DNA from: JBDUDK01 sp040002995
GTDB lineage: Bacteria; Actinomycetota; Acidimicrobiia; Acidimicrobiales; Ilumatobacteraceae
Reading direction: 5' to 3'
Assembly: GCA_040002995.1 (NCBI GenBank)
Contig: JBDUDK010000075.1
Location: 29,646-93,645, forward strand
Length of the DNA stretch: 64,000 nt
The notes beneath the pieces are model-generated. The model was not told where the DNA came from. It did not search any database and saw nothing but the letters and a program-made list of their open reading frames with translations. Of the stretch, positions 1 through 8,717 are shown in pieces (positions within the stretch are counted from its first letter, which is position 1; every line of letters starts with the position of its first letter). A program made the translations under genes and the position numbers.

Positions 1-371
1 TTGAGACGGTTGGCGAGCTCGGGCGCGTAGGTGAGTGCCTCCTCCACCGGGCCTAATCCCAGCTTGAGGTTGGCCTCCGCCGTGATCCTGCGGAAAATCG
101 ACCGCTGCTCAGGGACGAGCGCCAAGCCCCGCCGCGCCCGGCGGTGCAGGGGCGCCTTCGTCTTCTCCCCGAACAGTTCGATGTGTCCCTTCATCGGCGC
201 AAGGACTCCGGCCAGTCCGAGCAGCGTCGTGGTCTTACCGACGCCGTTGGCGCCGAGGAGGCCGACGATTTCGCCCGACCGCACCTCGAGGTCGAGGTCG
301 ACGACCGCGGGCACCTGGCCGTAGCCGACCGTGAGGCCGCGCGACTGGAGGACGACGTCAGCCGGAGCCAT
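1..371 (-). CDS. livF: LivF-type ABC transporter ATPase, partial
   Basis: The minus-strand frame starts with ATG at 369-371 and leaves the window at position 1, so about 123 N-terminal residues are visible. They contain a Walker A motif, GANGVGKTT, near residue 38 and PEQRSIF further on, as in LivF, the second ATPase of HAAT-family branched-chain amino acid importers. The start overlaps the stop of the upstream LivHMG fusion by 14 bases, which suggests coupled translation. With the fusion and the binding protein at 3077-4411 it completes an importer. The family is clear. The cargo is not: HAAT systems also carry amides and aromatic or alicyclic acids. Confidence 0.93.
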   Translation of the reverse strand, partial: MAPADVVLQSRGLTVGYGQVPAVVDLDLEVRSGEIVGLLGANGVGKTTTLLGLAGVLAPMKGHIELFGEKTKAPLHRRARRGLALVPEQRSIFRRITAEANLKLGLGPVEEALTYAPELANRL

Positions 372-3039
372 CGACCGCATCTTCCAACTCGTCGCCGAGA
401 TACGAGGCGACCACCTCTGGGTGGTGCAGGACCACGGAAGGCGGACCGGTCACGATCGGCCGCCCGTAGTTGATGACCGTGATTTCATCGCTGACCGCGG
501 CGACCAGACCGACGTCGTGCTCGACGAGGAGGATGCCGACGCCCCGTTCGTGCGCGATGCCCCGGAGGCGTTCACCGACGGCGGCCGTGTCGGTGTCGGA
601 AAGTCCGGCGGCGGGTTCGTCGAGCAGGCAGATCACCGGGTTAGCCGCGAGCGCCCTCGCGATCCCGACCAGCTTGCGGTCTCCGTAAGAGATCTCGGTG
701 GGGAGCCGGTCGAGGACCCCGTCGAGGCCGAGATCGGACACCATTGCTCCCACCAGACCGGGCAGGCGCGACTCCGGCCGCGGGACCAAGTCACGTAGCC
801 ACGCGTGCCACGGCATCGGTTCACACGCGATGAGGATGTTCTCGCGCACGGTCATGTCGTCGAACAACTCGACGGACTGGAACGAGCGACCGACGCCCGC
901 GCGACTCCTCCGGTGCGCGGCCATGCCGGTGAGGCGCTGGTCGCCCAACCAGACCTCGCCCGTGGCCGCGGGCAGGAATCCGCTCACCGCGTCGATGAGC
1001 GTGGTCTTGCCGGCGCCGTTCGGTCCGATGAGGCCGTGGATCGTTCCCGGTCGCACCGTGAGCGTCAGACCGTCGACCGCCTTCACCGCGCCAAACCTCA
1101 CACTCAGGTTGGTCACCACCAACTCCGACGGCGGTCGAGCCGGGCTCGTCCACTTCTCCTCGCGCGCCCGCAGCCTGGGTATCGGGACGGGGAGGCGGCG
1201 CAGGGCCGTGGCGATCGGTCGGTAGGTGGCGGCGATGCCCTGCGGGTAGCCGATCAAGATGAGGATGACCACTGGTCCCGAGATGGCGATGAGGATCTCG
1301 GCGAGGTTGTCGACTTTCGCGATGAGGAAACCGAACACGCCGCTCGGCACCATCATGCCGCCGACGAGCGCGCCGGCGACGTAGCCGACCCCGCCGATCA
1401 CGCTGAACGCGACGACGTTCAGCGATTGGCCGATGCTGTACTGCTGGTAGACGACGATGCGGAACCGAAAGGCCATCAGGATGCCGCCGACCGCGGCGAT
1501 GGATCCGGCCAACCCGAATGCGTAGAGCTTCACGCCGGTGATGCTCACGCCAACGGCGGCCGCCGCGCGTTCGTTGCTGCGCACGGCCAGCAGGCGCCGA
1601 CCGATACGACTGGCACGCGCGCAGGCCACGGCCATACCCACGATGCCGAAGATCACCACCGCGAACGCCGCGTAGCGCTGGGGATACTTGCTGGGATCGA
1701 GGTTGATACCGGCGACGGAAGGGGCGTGGACGCTGGTGCCCGCGAAGCCACCGACCGCCTTCGGGTTCGAGAACACCATCGACTGCACCACCAGCGCGAG
1801 GCCGAGGGTGGCCACCGCGAGGGTGGGGCCGCGCGTGCGGAGCGCGGGCAGTCCGAAAACAAGGGCGCCAACAGTGCCCACCGCGATACCGACGATGGCG
1901 ACGGCGACGAACGGCCATCCCCAGTCGTGACTGAGTCGAGCCGCGATGAAGCCGGCGATGCCGGCGATGGCGAACTGACCGAGGGAGATCTGGCCGGCGA
2001 GACCGGTCAGCACGACGAGCGACAGTGCCACCGTGGCGAAGAGCACTGTGGTGGTGAGGTTGACGGCGACGTCGTTCGGCAGCCGGCCGGCGACGACCGC
2101 CGCCACCGCCACCAGAACCAGAACACCAACGCCGGGGCGGTTCCGGCCGACTCGCGGAAGTCGCGCCGCGCGCTCGTCGCGAGTGGGGATCACCCCTCCT
2201 CGGACGGCGGCGACGAGGATGATCACGACGAATGGAAAGGCCGAGGCCGCACCGACGATGTGGACGTACTTGTTGAGAAGGCTCTGGCCGATTCCAATCA
2301 CCAGCGATCCCGCCGCCACACCCAGAAACGACGAGAAGCCGCCGAGCATGGCTCCGGCCAGCGCGGGCACGACCAGCAGCGTGAGCGTCTGCGCGTCGAG
2401 GCCGGTGATCGGCACGATGAGTACGCCCGCCAACCCGGCCAGCGCCGAGCCGATCACCCAGTTGGCCGTCGACACGGCTTCTGGAGAGTGACCGAGGGTC
2501 TGTACGCCGAGTTGGTTCTCGGCACTCGCGAGCGTGAGCGCGCCGAATGTCGAACGGCGCGTCAACAGCGTGAGCGCGACCGCGATGGCGATCCCGATCG
2601 CGAGGATCGTGAGCCGGTCGTGGCCGACACCGACCGTCCCCGTCATCTTGAACGTCCCCCCCGGCAAGAAGTTGCGCACGATGCGGAGGTTGGTTCCGAA
2701 GATCACGATCATGACCTGTTGGAACAACGCCAGGATGCCGAGCGTGGCGATGATCTTGACGACGGGGGGGCGGTCGCGCAGCGGGCGCATGACCGCCTGG
2801 GCGATGATCGCGCCCACCGCCGCGCTCATGACGACGCTCGTCACGACCGCCGCGGTGAGCGGCCAGGTCTTGTCCTGCCAGAGCCACACGAAGACCTCGG
2901 CGGCCACGAGGGCCTGCGCGCCATAGGCGAAGTTCAGGACGCCGGAGCCGCGGTAGATGAGGACGAGGCCCTGCCCGGCGAGGGCGTAGATCCCTGCCGG
3001 GCCGAGGCCTAAAAGTACGAACTGGAGGAAGATCGCCAA
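358..3039 (-). CDS. LivH-LivM-LivG fusion: two permease domains and an ATPase in one polypeptide
   Basis: This 893-residue protein joins three subunits that are normally separate. Residues 1-290 are LivH-like (GLVLIYRGSGVLNFAYGA, then several hydrophobic helices). Residues about 305-600 are LivM-like (LTGLAGQISLGQFAIAG). A linker leads to a LivG ATPase from about residue 637, with Walker A GPNGAGKTT near 672, a degenerate signature ISYGDRK instead of LSGGQ, Walker B ICLLDEPAAGLSD and the switch His in LLVEHDVG. It is a membrane protein of a HAAT importer. It lies 37 bases downstream of the binding-protein gene and overlaps livF. No internal stop or frame change was seen, so the fusion looks genuine. 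LivHM or LivMG fusions are known in actinobacteria; a complete HMG fusion is less usual. Confidence 0.93.
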   Translation of the reverse strand: MAIFLQFVLLGLGPAGIYALAGQGLVLIYRGSGVLNFAYGAQALVAAEVFVWLWQDKTWPLTAAVVTSVVMSAAVGAIIAQAVMRPLRDRPPVVKIIATLGILALFQQVMIVIFGTNLRIVRNFLPGGTFKMTGTVGVGHDRLTILAIGIAIAVALTLLTRRSTFGALTLASAENQLGVQTLGHSPEAVSTANWVIGSALAGLAGVLIVPITGLDAQTLTLLVVPALAGAMLGGFSSFLGVAAGSLVIGIGQSLLNKYVHIVGAASAFPFVVIILVAAVRGGVIPTRDERAARLPRVGRNRPGVGVLVLVAVAAVVAGRLPNDVAVNLTTTVLFATVALSLVVLTGLAGQISLGQFAIAGIAGFIAARLSHDWGWPFVAVAIVGIAVGTVGALVFGLPALRTRGPTLAVATLGLALVVQSMVFSNPKAVGGFAGTSVHAPSVAGINLDPSKYPQRYAAFAVVIFGIVGMAVACARASRIGRRLLAVRSNERAAAAVGVSITGVKLYAFGLAGSIAAVGGILMAFRFRIVVYQQYSIGQSLNVVAFSVIGGVGYVAGALVGGMMVPSGVFGFLIAKVDNLAEILIAISGPVVILILIGYPQGIAATYRPIATALRRLPVPIPRLRAREEKWTSPARPPSELVVTNLSVRFGAVKAVDGLTLTVRPGTIHGLIGPNGAGKTTLIDAVSGFLPAATGEVWLGDQRLTGMAAHRRSRAGVGRSFQSVELFDDMTVRENILIACEPMPWHAWLRDLVPRPESRLPGLVGAMVSDLGLDGVLDRLPTEISYGDRKLVGIARALAANPVICLLDEPAAGLSDTDTAAVGERLRGIAHERGVGILLVEHDVGLVAAVSDEITVINYGRPIVTGPPSVVLHHPEVVASYLGDELEDAVDGSG

Positions 3040-3076
3040 GTGGCGCCGCTCCTACCAGTGCCGGTGTGTGGCTCCC

Positions 3077-4411
3077 TTACTTCTTCTCGAACGGGTAGTA
3101 CCACTGGAACGGCAAGATCGACTTGACCACGCCGCCCTCGACCTTGGCATAGGCCACGCTCCCGTTCGTGAAGCGCGGAACCGTGCCCTTGAGGAGGGTG
3201 CCGGGAACCGTGTAGTCGATGTCGGGCGTTAGGCCACCGGTGCTGTACTTCGTCATCTTGGTCAGGCTGTCGAGAATCGACTTCCTGTCGATCGTGGCAA
3301 GTCCCTTGGCCGCGGCGTCGAGCATCTGCAGCCCGACCCAGGCCTGCTTCGAGAAGTCGTCGCTGTCCTTGCCGTTTCCGTACTTCTTCAGGGCGTCGGT
3401 GAACGCCTTGATACCGGGCTGGTCGATGTCGTCAAAGGCGAACAGACCGCTCACGAAAAGGCCCTCGGCGGCGTCGCCCATACTCGAGAGCACCGCGGGA
3501 GTGAACGCGTCGATGTTGGTGGCGAACGCCACCTTCGAGCCCTGCTTGCGCGCCTCGGCCACCACCTTCGCCGCAGTCTGCGGATCGGTGAGGAGCACTG
3601 CGCCGTCGGTTCCGCCGCTGAGCAAATCGGCGGTCTGGGGCGCGACGTCGGCGGTACCGATGTCGATCGGCACCTTCTTGTTGATCGTCAGGCCGCGGCT
3701 GGCGAGCGCCTCCACAACCGTGTCCACGGCGGCAAGGGCCGCCGGCACGTTGACGTAGATCGCCGATATCTTCTTCGCGTTGCCGACGTCGGCCAGTTCT
3801 GTGGCCATGCCCGCGCTCGACACCAGATATCCGGCATTCACCGGGAAGGCGATCTTGCTCTGACCGTCGGACGCGCTGTACGGCTGCGGGGCCACGCTCG
3901 CGAGTCCGGCCTTCTCCAGAACGCCGTTGACGACGTCGGAGAAGTTCGACACGTTGGCAACCGTCGCGATGACCGAGTTGTCGTTCACGGCATCGGTGGC
4001 GCACTGCGCCTCGATATTCGGGTCGAACTGCGTGGGGCAGAAGTCGAAGGTCACCGGGCGGTTGCTGCCTCCGAGTCCGCCGTGGTCGTTGATGTAGTCG
4101 GCCGCCATCTTCATGCCCGACCGCAGTGTCGGATACGTGAGGCTGGCCGCGGTGCTCTCATCGACGATGGAAACGATCTTCACCGGGTCGCCGGTGGCCT
4201 TACCGCTCGGCGCCGCGGTGGTCGCCGCGCTCGGCGCCGCGGTGGTCGCCGCCGCACTAGGTGCCGCAGTAGTCGCCGCCGCACTCGGTGCCGCGGTGCT
4301 CTGCGGGCTCGAGGTGGTTTTTGAACTGCCGCAGCTCGCCAGCGCGGCGATCAGCGCCCCAATGACGAAGAGCCCTGTACCTCTGCTCCGGTTTACGTGC
4401 GCACGCCGCAT
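3077..4411 (-). CDS. Branched-chain-amino-acid-type ABC transporter substrate-binding lipoprotein
   Basis: This 444-residue protein starts with a basic n-region and hydrophobic stretch ending in a lipobox, ALASCGSS, so it should be a lipoprotein on the outer face of the membrane. A low-complexity linker follows, with repeats of AAPSAAATT up to about residue 70. The rest is a type 1 periplasmic binding fold (Peripla_BP_6): AADYINDHGGLGG, then QTADLLSGGTDGAVLLTDP. The ATG at 4409-4411 has an AGGGGGA ribosome-binding site just upstream. The gene is first in an operon with the LivHMG fusion and LivF and has its own promoter at 4483-4511. The ligand cannot be read from sequence; the neighbouring monooxygenase and cyclase genes argue for a carbon source rather than leucine. 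Confidence 0.93.
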   Translation of the reverse strand: MRRAHVNRSRGTGLFVIGALIAALASCGSSKTTSSPQSTAAPSAAATTAAPSAAATTAAPSAATTAAPSGKATGDPVKIVSIVDESTAASLTYPTLRSGMKMAADYINDHGGLGGSNRPVTFDFCPTQFDPNIEAQCATDAVNDNSVIATVANVSNFSDVVNGVLEKAGLASVAPQPYSASDGQSKIAFPVNAGYLVSSAGMATELADVGNAKKISAIYVNVPAALAAVDTVVEALASRGLTINKKVPIDIGTADVAPQTADLLSGGTDGAVLLTDPQTAAKVVAEARKQGSKVAFATNIDAFTPAVLSSMGDAAEGLFVSGLFAFDDIDQPGIKAFTDALKKYGNGKDSDDFSKQAWVGLQMLDAAAKGLATIDRKSILDSLTKMTKYSTGGLTPDIDYTVPGTLLKGTVPRFTNGSVAYAKVEGGVVKSILPFQWYYPFEKK

Positions 4412-4482
4412 CAGTGTCCCCCTAGGTGTGTGTATGTCATCCGACGGCGGGCGTCACGTCCCCAAGCGCTGGCCCGTTTCGT

Positions 4483-4530
4483 ACTCTATGAAGCGCTCAC
4501 TTCGTTGTCAACAATCACCTCGTTAGATAT
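4483..4530 (-). promoter_or_regulatory. Promoter and putative operator of the ABC importer operon
   Basis: Read on the minus strand, TTGACA (4506-4511) and TAGAGT (4483-4488) are 17 bases apart, about 70 bases upstream of the binding-protein start. Two direct 9-mers, AACGAGGTG (4516-4524) and AACGAAGTG (4498-4506), are spaced 18 bp apart and flank the -35 box. The same layout recurs at 7503-7544. The FadR-type regulator gene ends ten bases away, so it is the natural candidate for binding here. Promoter boxes and repeats are seen; the regulator assignment is inferred. Confidence 0.75.
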
Positions 4531-4539
4531 GTTGGCCGC

Positions 4540-5301
4540 TTACCTAATGAGATCGAGGATGCCGCTCGCCCCCTCGACCTGAGCGGCCCGGCGATCGGCC
4601 TTTTGGAGCTGGCGGCTCCAGAACGCCTCCGCGCCATCGGCGTCGCCGGCGTTGATCAGCTCGATGAGGCGCTGGCAGCCGCGAACCGCGGCCTCCATGA
4701 ACGTCTGCCGGAAGGCCTTCTCGGTGCGCCACTCGCTGGCCATGACGGTGATGTGGAGCTCGACGATGTCGGACAACAGACGTCCGAGCAGGGCGATCGT
4801 TTTGTTTCCGGTCAGCTCGAGCAGGAGGTAGTTGAACCCGGTCAGCAGGTCGAGGAAAGCGAAGAAGTCATCGCCGGTGGTTTCCATCGTGGCGACGTGC
4901 GTGCGGAGGGCCTTGATGTCGCTCGCCGAATGGTGCCGCGCGAGAAGTTTCGCCGCGGCCGGAAGCAGAAGCTCGAACGCCTCGTCGACATCGACGATCG
5001 TTGCGCCCTGATGCTGCAGAACCAGCCCGACGTGGCGTGCCGCGACCTTGACGCTCGGCGTGCGCACTACCGGGCCCTTGCGCGCGCCACGGCGGATGGA
5101 GATGAGGTCCTCGGCCTCGAGGATCCGGAACGCCTCTCGCAATGTTGGTCGCGAGACGCGGAAGGTCTCGCACAGTTCGCTCTCGACGGGGAGGTTGTCG
5201 CCCTCCTTCAGTTCACCTCGGATGATGCGGCGCCGGATTTCATCGGCGACCAACTCCGACGTCTTTGGAACGCGCGTCTCGGTGAATGCTGCCCTGTTCA
5301 A
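4540..5301 (-). CDS. FadR/GntR-family transcriptional regulator
   Basis: The N-terminal winged helix-turn-helix (about residues 8-75) contains ELVADEIRRRIIRGELKEGD and VSRPTLREAFRILE. A C-terminal all-helical FCD-type ligand-binding domain follows, which places it in the FadR subgroup of GntR regulators. A longer frame opens upstream at 5484, but its first 60 residues lie over the cyclase gene and look non-coding. I chose TTG at 5299-5301, which overlaps the cyclase TGA and gives 253 residues, the normal size. It is the last gene of the LLM-cyclase-regulator operon and sits directly next to the promoter of the importer operon. It probably senses an acid or acyl-CoA intermediate and represses both units. 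Confidence 0.88.
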   Translation of the reverse strand: MNRAAFTETRVPKTSELVADEIRRRIIRGELKEGDNLPVESELCETFRVSRPTLREAFRILEAEDLISIRRGARKGPVVRTPSVKVAARHVGLVLQHQGATIVDVDEAFELLLPAAAKLLARHHSASDIKALRTHVATMETTGDDFFAFLDLLTGFNYLLLELTGNKTIALLGRLLSDIVELHITVMASEWRTEKAFRQTFMEAAVRGCQRLIELINAGDADGAEAFWSRQLQKADRRAAQVEGASGILDLIR

Positions 5302-6239
5302 AGGATCGCCACGGGATTCACCGGCGAACCCGTGCCTCCCTGGATCCGGAGGGGCAACACCGAGAACAGGAACTCCCAGCGTCGCTCCCGGTCGCACGCC
5401 TCGGCGAGCCGGGACAACTGCAGGTTGTCGAGGAGATGCACGCCCATCGCCACAAGGCAGCACTGATGCACAGGGATCGGCCATCCCGACTCGAGGTTCG
5501 GAGGCAGTGGATCGGAGACACCGTCGCTACCGATGACGGCGATGTCGTGATTGTGGATCCACGGAATGCACGATGGATGCAGACCGGCCAGGCCCACCAT
5601 CACCGGGTCCCAGGGCCCGACGGCGGTCCTGCGGGCATCGCGCCCCGTGCGGACCAACAAGATGTCGCCAGGTTTGATACCGACGGCCTGCGCGCCGGCG
5701 GCCTGGTCGAGCTCATCGGCCGAGATCGTGTCCCCCGGCTCCAACCAGTCGACCCCGCGAAGTCTCGGGATGTCGAGCAACACACCACGCCCGACGATGC
5801 CGCCGAACGCCGCTTCGATCGAGTTGTAGAGAGCACCGATGCTCTTGACGTCGGTGGCCGGGCGCCCGTTGTACATCTCGCCACCGACGAAGACATGGCA
5901 GAGCGCGTCGATGTGAGAGACGGCCATGCCGTGGAAGGCCACTCCGACATAGTCGAGCGACGTCTCGAGCCCGGGGACTCCAGTGGCGTCAAGGCTGTCA
6001 CCCGCGATCAACATCATGTGCTGGGCTGGCGTCGGATTCTCGATCGACGGCACGACGGGCAACTCCAACGCGCAACTCACGACAGTGCCCGTCTTCACCA
6101 ACGCCGCGGCCGCCAACACATTCTTCTCAGTGATGAGGTTGAGTGCGCCGCGCTGGTCGTCGTCTCCCCAGCGGCCCCAATTCTTGACGGACTCGAACAT
6201 CGCCCGCATATCGTCTGGCCCGACTCGATCGGCCATCAC
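5298..6239 (-). CDS. Cyclase-family (kynurenine formamidase-like) metal-dependent hydrolase
   Basis: This 313-residue protein belongs to the cyclase family (Pfam PF04199), metal-dependent hydrolases that act on formamides, lactones or cyclic amides. The metal-site signature appears as SHIDALCHVF around residue 110 (family form HxxxDxxxH). Further conserved segments are LDIPRLRGV and GDILLVRTGR. The N-terminus, with WGRWGDDDQRGALNLIT, is typical of the actinobacterial subgroup. It sits between the LLM monooxygenase (19 bases upstream) and the regulator (overlapping TTGA), so the three are one operon. Hydrolysing a lactone or ring product of the monooxygenase is a reasonable inference, not shown by sequence. 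Confidence 0.9.
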   Translation of the reverse strand: MMADRVGPDDMRAMFESVKNWGRWGDDDQRGALNLITEKNVLAAAALVKTGTVVSCALELPVVPSIENPTPAQHMMLIAGDSLDATGVPGLETSLDYVGVAFHGMAVSHIDALCHVFVGGEMYNGRPATDVKSIGALYNSIEAAFGGIVGRGVLLDIPRLRGVDWLEPGDTISADELDQAAGAQAVGIKPGDILLVRTGRDARRTAVGPWDPVMVGLAGLHPSCIPWIHNHDIAVIGSDGVSDPLPPNLESGWPIPVHQCCLVAMGVHLLDNLQLSRLAEACDRERRWEFLFSVLPLRIQGGTGSPVNPVAIL

Positions 6240-6258
6240 TTTCTCCTTCCGAAACGCC

Positions 6259-7431
6259 CTACGCCAACGCGGGGATGAGGTACTCCCCCGTCAGACGGAG
6301 GCTGCGCATGACGTCCTCGTGAGAGAGGGCGCCGAACTGCTGAAGCGACATCAAGCGATCGACGCCGATGTCGGCATACCGGCGGGCCTTGCGTATGCAC
6401 GTGTCGACATCGCCGACGATGACCGACTCGACTCCCTCCATCACCTCGTACGCCTCTTCAGGATCGACCTCCATGCCGAGGGCTTGGCGGTTCATGAGAC
6501 GGAGCAAGGGGATCGGGTCGTCGGGATCCATGTCGACCATGATCTTGCTTGGATCATGCTCGGCGCTGATGGAGCGCGTGTCGATGCCCTGCCCGCGGAT
6601 CATGTTGGTCCAGATCGTGCGAGGGACGGCAAAGATGCGCGGGGCCGCGTTCACGTACCACATGGCCGCTTCCGCGGCCCGGCTGGCGATCGCCTGCTCC
6701 TTGGTCTCCGCGCAGTGAAGGAACGTGAACACCGCCTTCTGGTTGTTGTCGACCTGGCTGATGGGCTTGACCACCTGGCGCCCCTCGTCGTAGCGGTCGA
6801 GGAACGCCTTCAGAAGTGAGAGAGGAGAAAGCAGTGTGGTGGCGAGCGCGCCCACGCCGATACTGCCTGCCATGAAGAACGCGTCGGGGCTCGACACCGT
6901 CTGCCACATGGGCGGGTGCGGCTTCTGAAGGGGCTTGGGCACGACCGTTCGCTCAGGGAACGAAATGTGCTTGCCTTCAAACTTGAAGGTCTCCTGCGTC
7001 CACATCATCGGGAGGAGTTCGAACATCTCTCGGATCTGCTCGTAGGTGATGTCGCCGTCGACGCCGAAGGTCTCCCATTCGGTACCCCCCGATCGGGCCA
7101 GGCCCATCTCGAGCCGGCCATCGCTCAAGATGTCAAGAACGGCTGCCCGCTCGGCCACCCGGAAGGGGTTGTTGATGTTGAACGGGCTGAGCACACCGGA
7201 GTGGCCGACGTGAATGTCTTTGGTGTTCAGGGCGATGGCCGTGAGGGTGAGTTCGGGCGCGGAGCTGTAGGAGAACTCCGGCGCGCCGTGGTGCTCCACC
7301 GTCCACCAGCACTTGTAGCCGAGTCCGTCACACAGCTTGGCCTGCTCGATTGTGTCGGTGAACACCTTCTTCTCGTGCCCCGGTGGCCATGGCTTGACCA
7401 TCTGCTGCTCTGAGAAGATGTCGAAATCCAC
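6259..7431 (-). CDS. LLM-class flavin-dependent monooxygenase
   Basis: This 390-residue luciferase-like TIM-barrel protein opens with MDFDIFSEQQ. It shows CWWTVEHHGAPEFSYSSAPE, then HSGVLSPFNINNPFRVAER and DILSDGRLEMGLARSGG, all hallmarks of bacterial luciferase-like monooxygenases (PF00296). Such enzymes use FMNH2 or F420H2 to oxygenate ketones, amines or sulfur compounds. The start is GTG at 7429-7431, with AAGGGAG eight bases upstream. It heads an operon with the cyclase and the FadR-type regulator, driven by the promoter at 7503-7531, which matches the importer's promoter. A Baeyer-Villiger-like or ring-opening step on the imported compound is plausible; flavin type and substrate are unknown. 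Confidence 0.9.
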   Translation of the reverse strand: MDFDIFSEQQMVKPWPPGHEKKVFTDTIEQAKLCDGLGYKCWWTVEHHGAPEFSYSSAPELTLTAIALNTKDIHVGHSGVLSPFNINNPFRVAERAAVLDILSDGRLEMGLARSGGTEWETFGVDGDITYEQIREMFELLPMMWTQETFKFEGKHISFPERTVVPKPLQKPHPPMWQTVSSPDAFFMAGSIGVGALATTLLSPLSLLKAFLDRYDEGRQVVKPISQVDNNQKAVFTFLHCAETKEQAIASRAAEAAMWYVNAAPRIFAVPRTIWTNMIRGQGIDTRSISAEHDPSKIMVDMDPDDPIPLLRLMNRQALGMEVDPEEAYEVMEGVESVIVGDVDTCIRKARRYADIGVDRLMSLQQFGALSHEDVMRSLRLTGEYLIPALA

Positions 7432-7502
7432 CGTGGCTCCCTTCAGACATCCGCGACGACAGCGCGGCCCCCGGGCGCGAGCCCATCCTTGCTGCGGCGG
7501 CG

Positions 7503-7553
7503 ATCGTATGGAAGGTGCACCTCGTTGTCAAGGATCACCTCGTTAGGTATGTG
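7503..7553 (-). promoter_or_regulatory. Promoter/operator of the LLM operon, possibly bidirectional
   Basis: On the minus strand TTGACA (7526-7531) is followed 17 bases later by TACGAT (7503-7508), with a leader of about 65 bases to the LLM start. Two identical direct repeats, AACGAGGTG (7536-7544 and 7518-7526), lie 18 bp apart around the -35 box, as at 4498-4524. On the plus strand the same stretch offers TTGTCA (7525-7530), a 17-base spacer and TATGTG (7548-7553), which could drive the serine hydrolase gene. Conservation between the two copies runs from the -35 region through CGTTAGRTATGT, so the whole segment is under constraint. Confidence 0.75.
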
Positions 7554-7562
7554 GGAACGCAC

Positions 7563-8717
7563 GTGACGCCGCACGCACTGGTTGATGGATGGTGCGACCC
7601 GGCGTTCGCCGGGGTCGGCGAAGCGTTTCGCGAGAACTTCGCCGATGGGCTCGAGACAGGCGCCGCCCTTTCGGTGAGCGTGGCCGGTCGACCCGTCGTT
7701 GATCTTTGGGGCGGCTGGGCCGAGCCCGAGGATCGCGTCGCGTGGGATCGCGACACCGTTGTCTGCGTCTTCTCGTGCAGCAAGGGCCTGCTCGCGCTCG
7801 TGGCGTTGCGTCTCGTCGAAGAAGGTCGTCTCGATCTCGACGCGCCGGTCAGCCGTTACTGGCCCGACTTCGGATCGGGCGCGAAGCAATCGGTTCTCGT
7901 TCGCCACCTCCTCACCCACGAGGCGGGACTGCCGGCGGTGACACGCCAGTTGCCGTTTGGTTCGCTGCGCGACTGGGACGTGATGACCACCGCGCTGGCC
8001 GAGACCGACCCTTGGTGGGAACCGGGAACGGCTCACGGCTACCACGGAGTGACTTTCGGGTACTTGCTCGGCGAAGTACTTCGTCGGATCACCGGATCGC
8101 TTCCGACGGAGCTCTTCCGATCCACACTGGCCGATCGACTCGGCGTCGACATCGACCTGCGGGCAACGCCACGACAGCAGGGCCGCATCGCTGAGCTTTT
8201 CTTGGCGCCGAGTCCCGATGGCACATTCTTCGAGCACTGGGGGCCCGACGACCTCGGGCCCAAGTCGTTTTTCAACCCACCCGACTGCAGCGACGTCTCG
8301 TACACGAACTCCGCGGCTTTTCGCGAGTCAGAAATTCCCGGAGCCAATGGGTTCGGTACGGCGCGAGCGCTCGATCGCGCGTATTCGGTTCTGGCGTGCG
8401 GCGGTCAGCGCGGCGGGGAACGCATCATCAGCAACGACCTCGTCGCGGAGGCGGGCCGGACGCATGTCTCAGGCATTGATCGGGTGATGAACCTTCCCAC
8501 CGCGTTTGGCCTCGGCTTCGAACACACCATTCCGGAATGGAAGTTCGGGCCCTCCCCCAACGCCTACGGGCACAACGGCTCGGGTGGGTCGCTCGGGCTG
8601 GTCGATCCCGACGTTGGCCTCAGTTTGGGGTACGTGATGAACCGTTTGTACTGGGGCAAAACGCGCGACGACCCGCGGTGGGAACGCCTTTTCGACACCA
8701 TCTATAACGCTCTTTAG
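7563..8717 (+). CDS. Serine hydrolase, beta-lactamase/family VIII esterase fold
   Basis: The protein has a class C beta-lactamase-like fold (PF00144). The nucleophile motif SxxK is FSCSKG; LTHEAGLP follows, and YHGVTFGYLLGEV supplies the general-base tyrosine region. The C-terminal GHNGSGGSLGLVDP stands in the position of the KTG-like box. No signal peptide is seen, so it is probably a cytoplasmic esterase or lactonase rather than a penicillin-binding enzyme. The frame is open from 7515, but that would put the start inside the operator. GTG at 7563, with GGGAA six bases upstream, or GTG at 7551 fits better. It diverges from the LLM operon and may belong to the same regulon. Confidence 0.88.
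   Translation: MTPHALVDGWCDPAFAGVGEAFRENFADGLETGAALSVSVAGRPVVDLWGGWAEPEDRVAWDRDTVVCVFSCSKGLLALVALRLVEEGRLDLDAPVSRYWPDFGSGAKQSVLVRHLLTHEAGLPAVTRQLPFGSLRDWDVMTTALAETDPWWEPGTAHGYHGVTFGYLLGEVLRRITGSLPTELFRSTLADRLGVDIDLRATPRQQGRIAELFLAPSPDGTFFEHWGPDDLGPKSFFNPPDCSDVSYTNSAAFRESEIPGANGFGTARALDRAYSVLACGGQRGGERIISNDLVAEAGRTHVSGIDRVMNLPTAFGLGFEHTIPEWKFGPSPNAYGHNGSGGSLGLVDPDVGLSLGYVMNRLYWGKTRDDPRWERLFDTIYNAL

Noticed and set aside
805..3012. Long plus-strand frame (735 codons) antisense to the Liv fusion, and an 821-2887 minus frame
   Set aside because: Both are Arg/Asp/His-rich with no domain, as expected of shadow frames in GC-rich DNA. The overlapping Liv fusion has complete transporter motifs.
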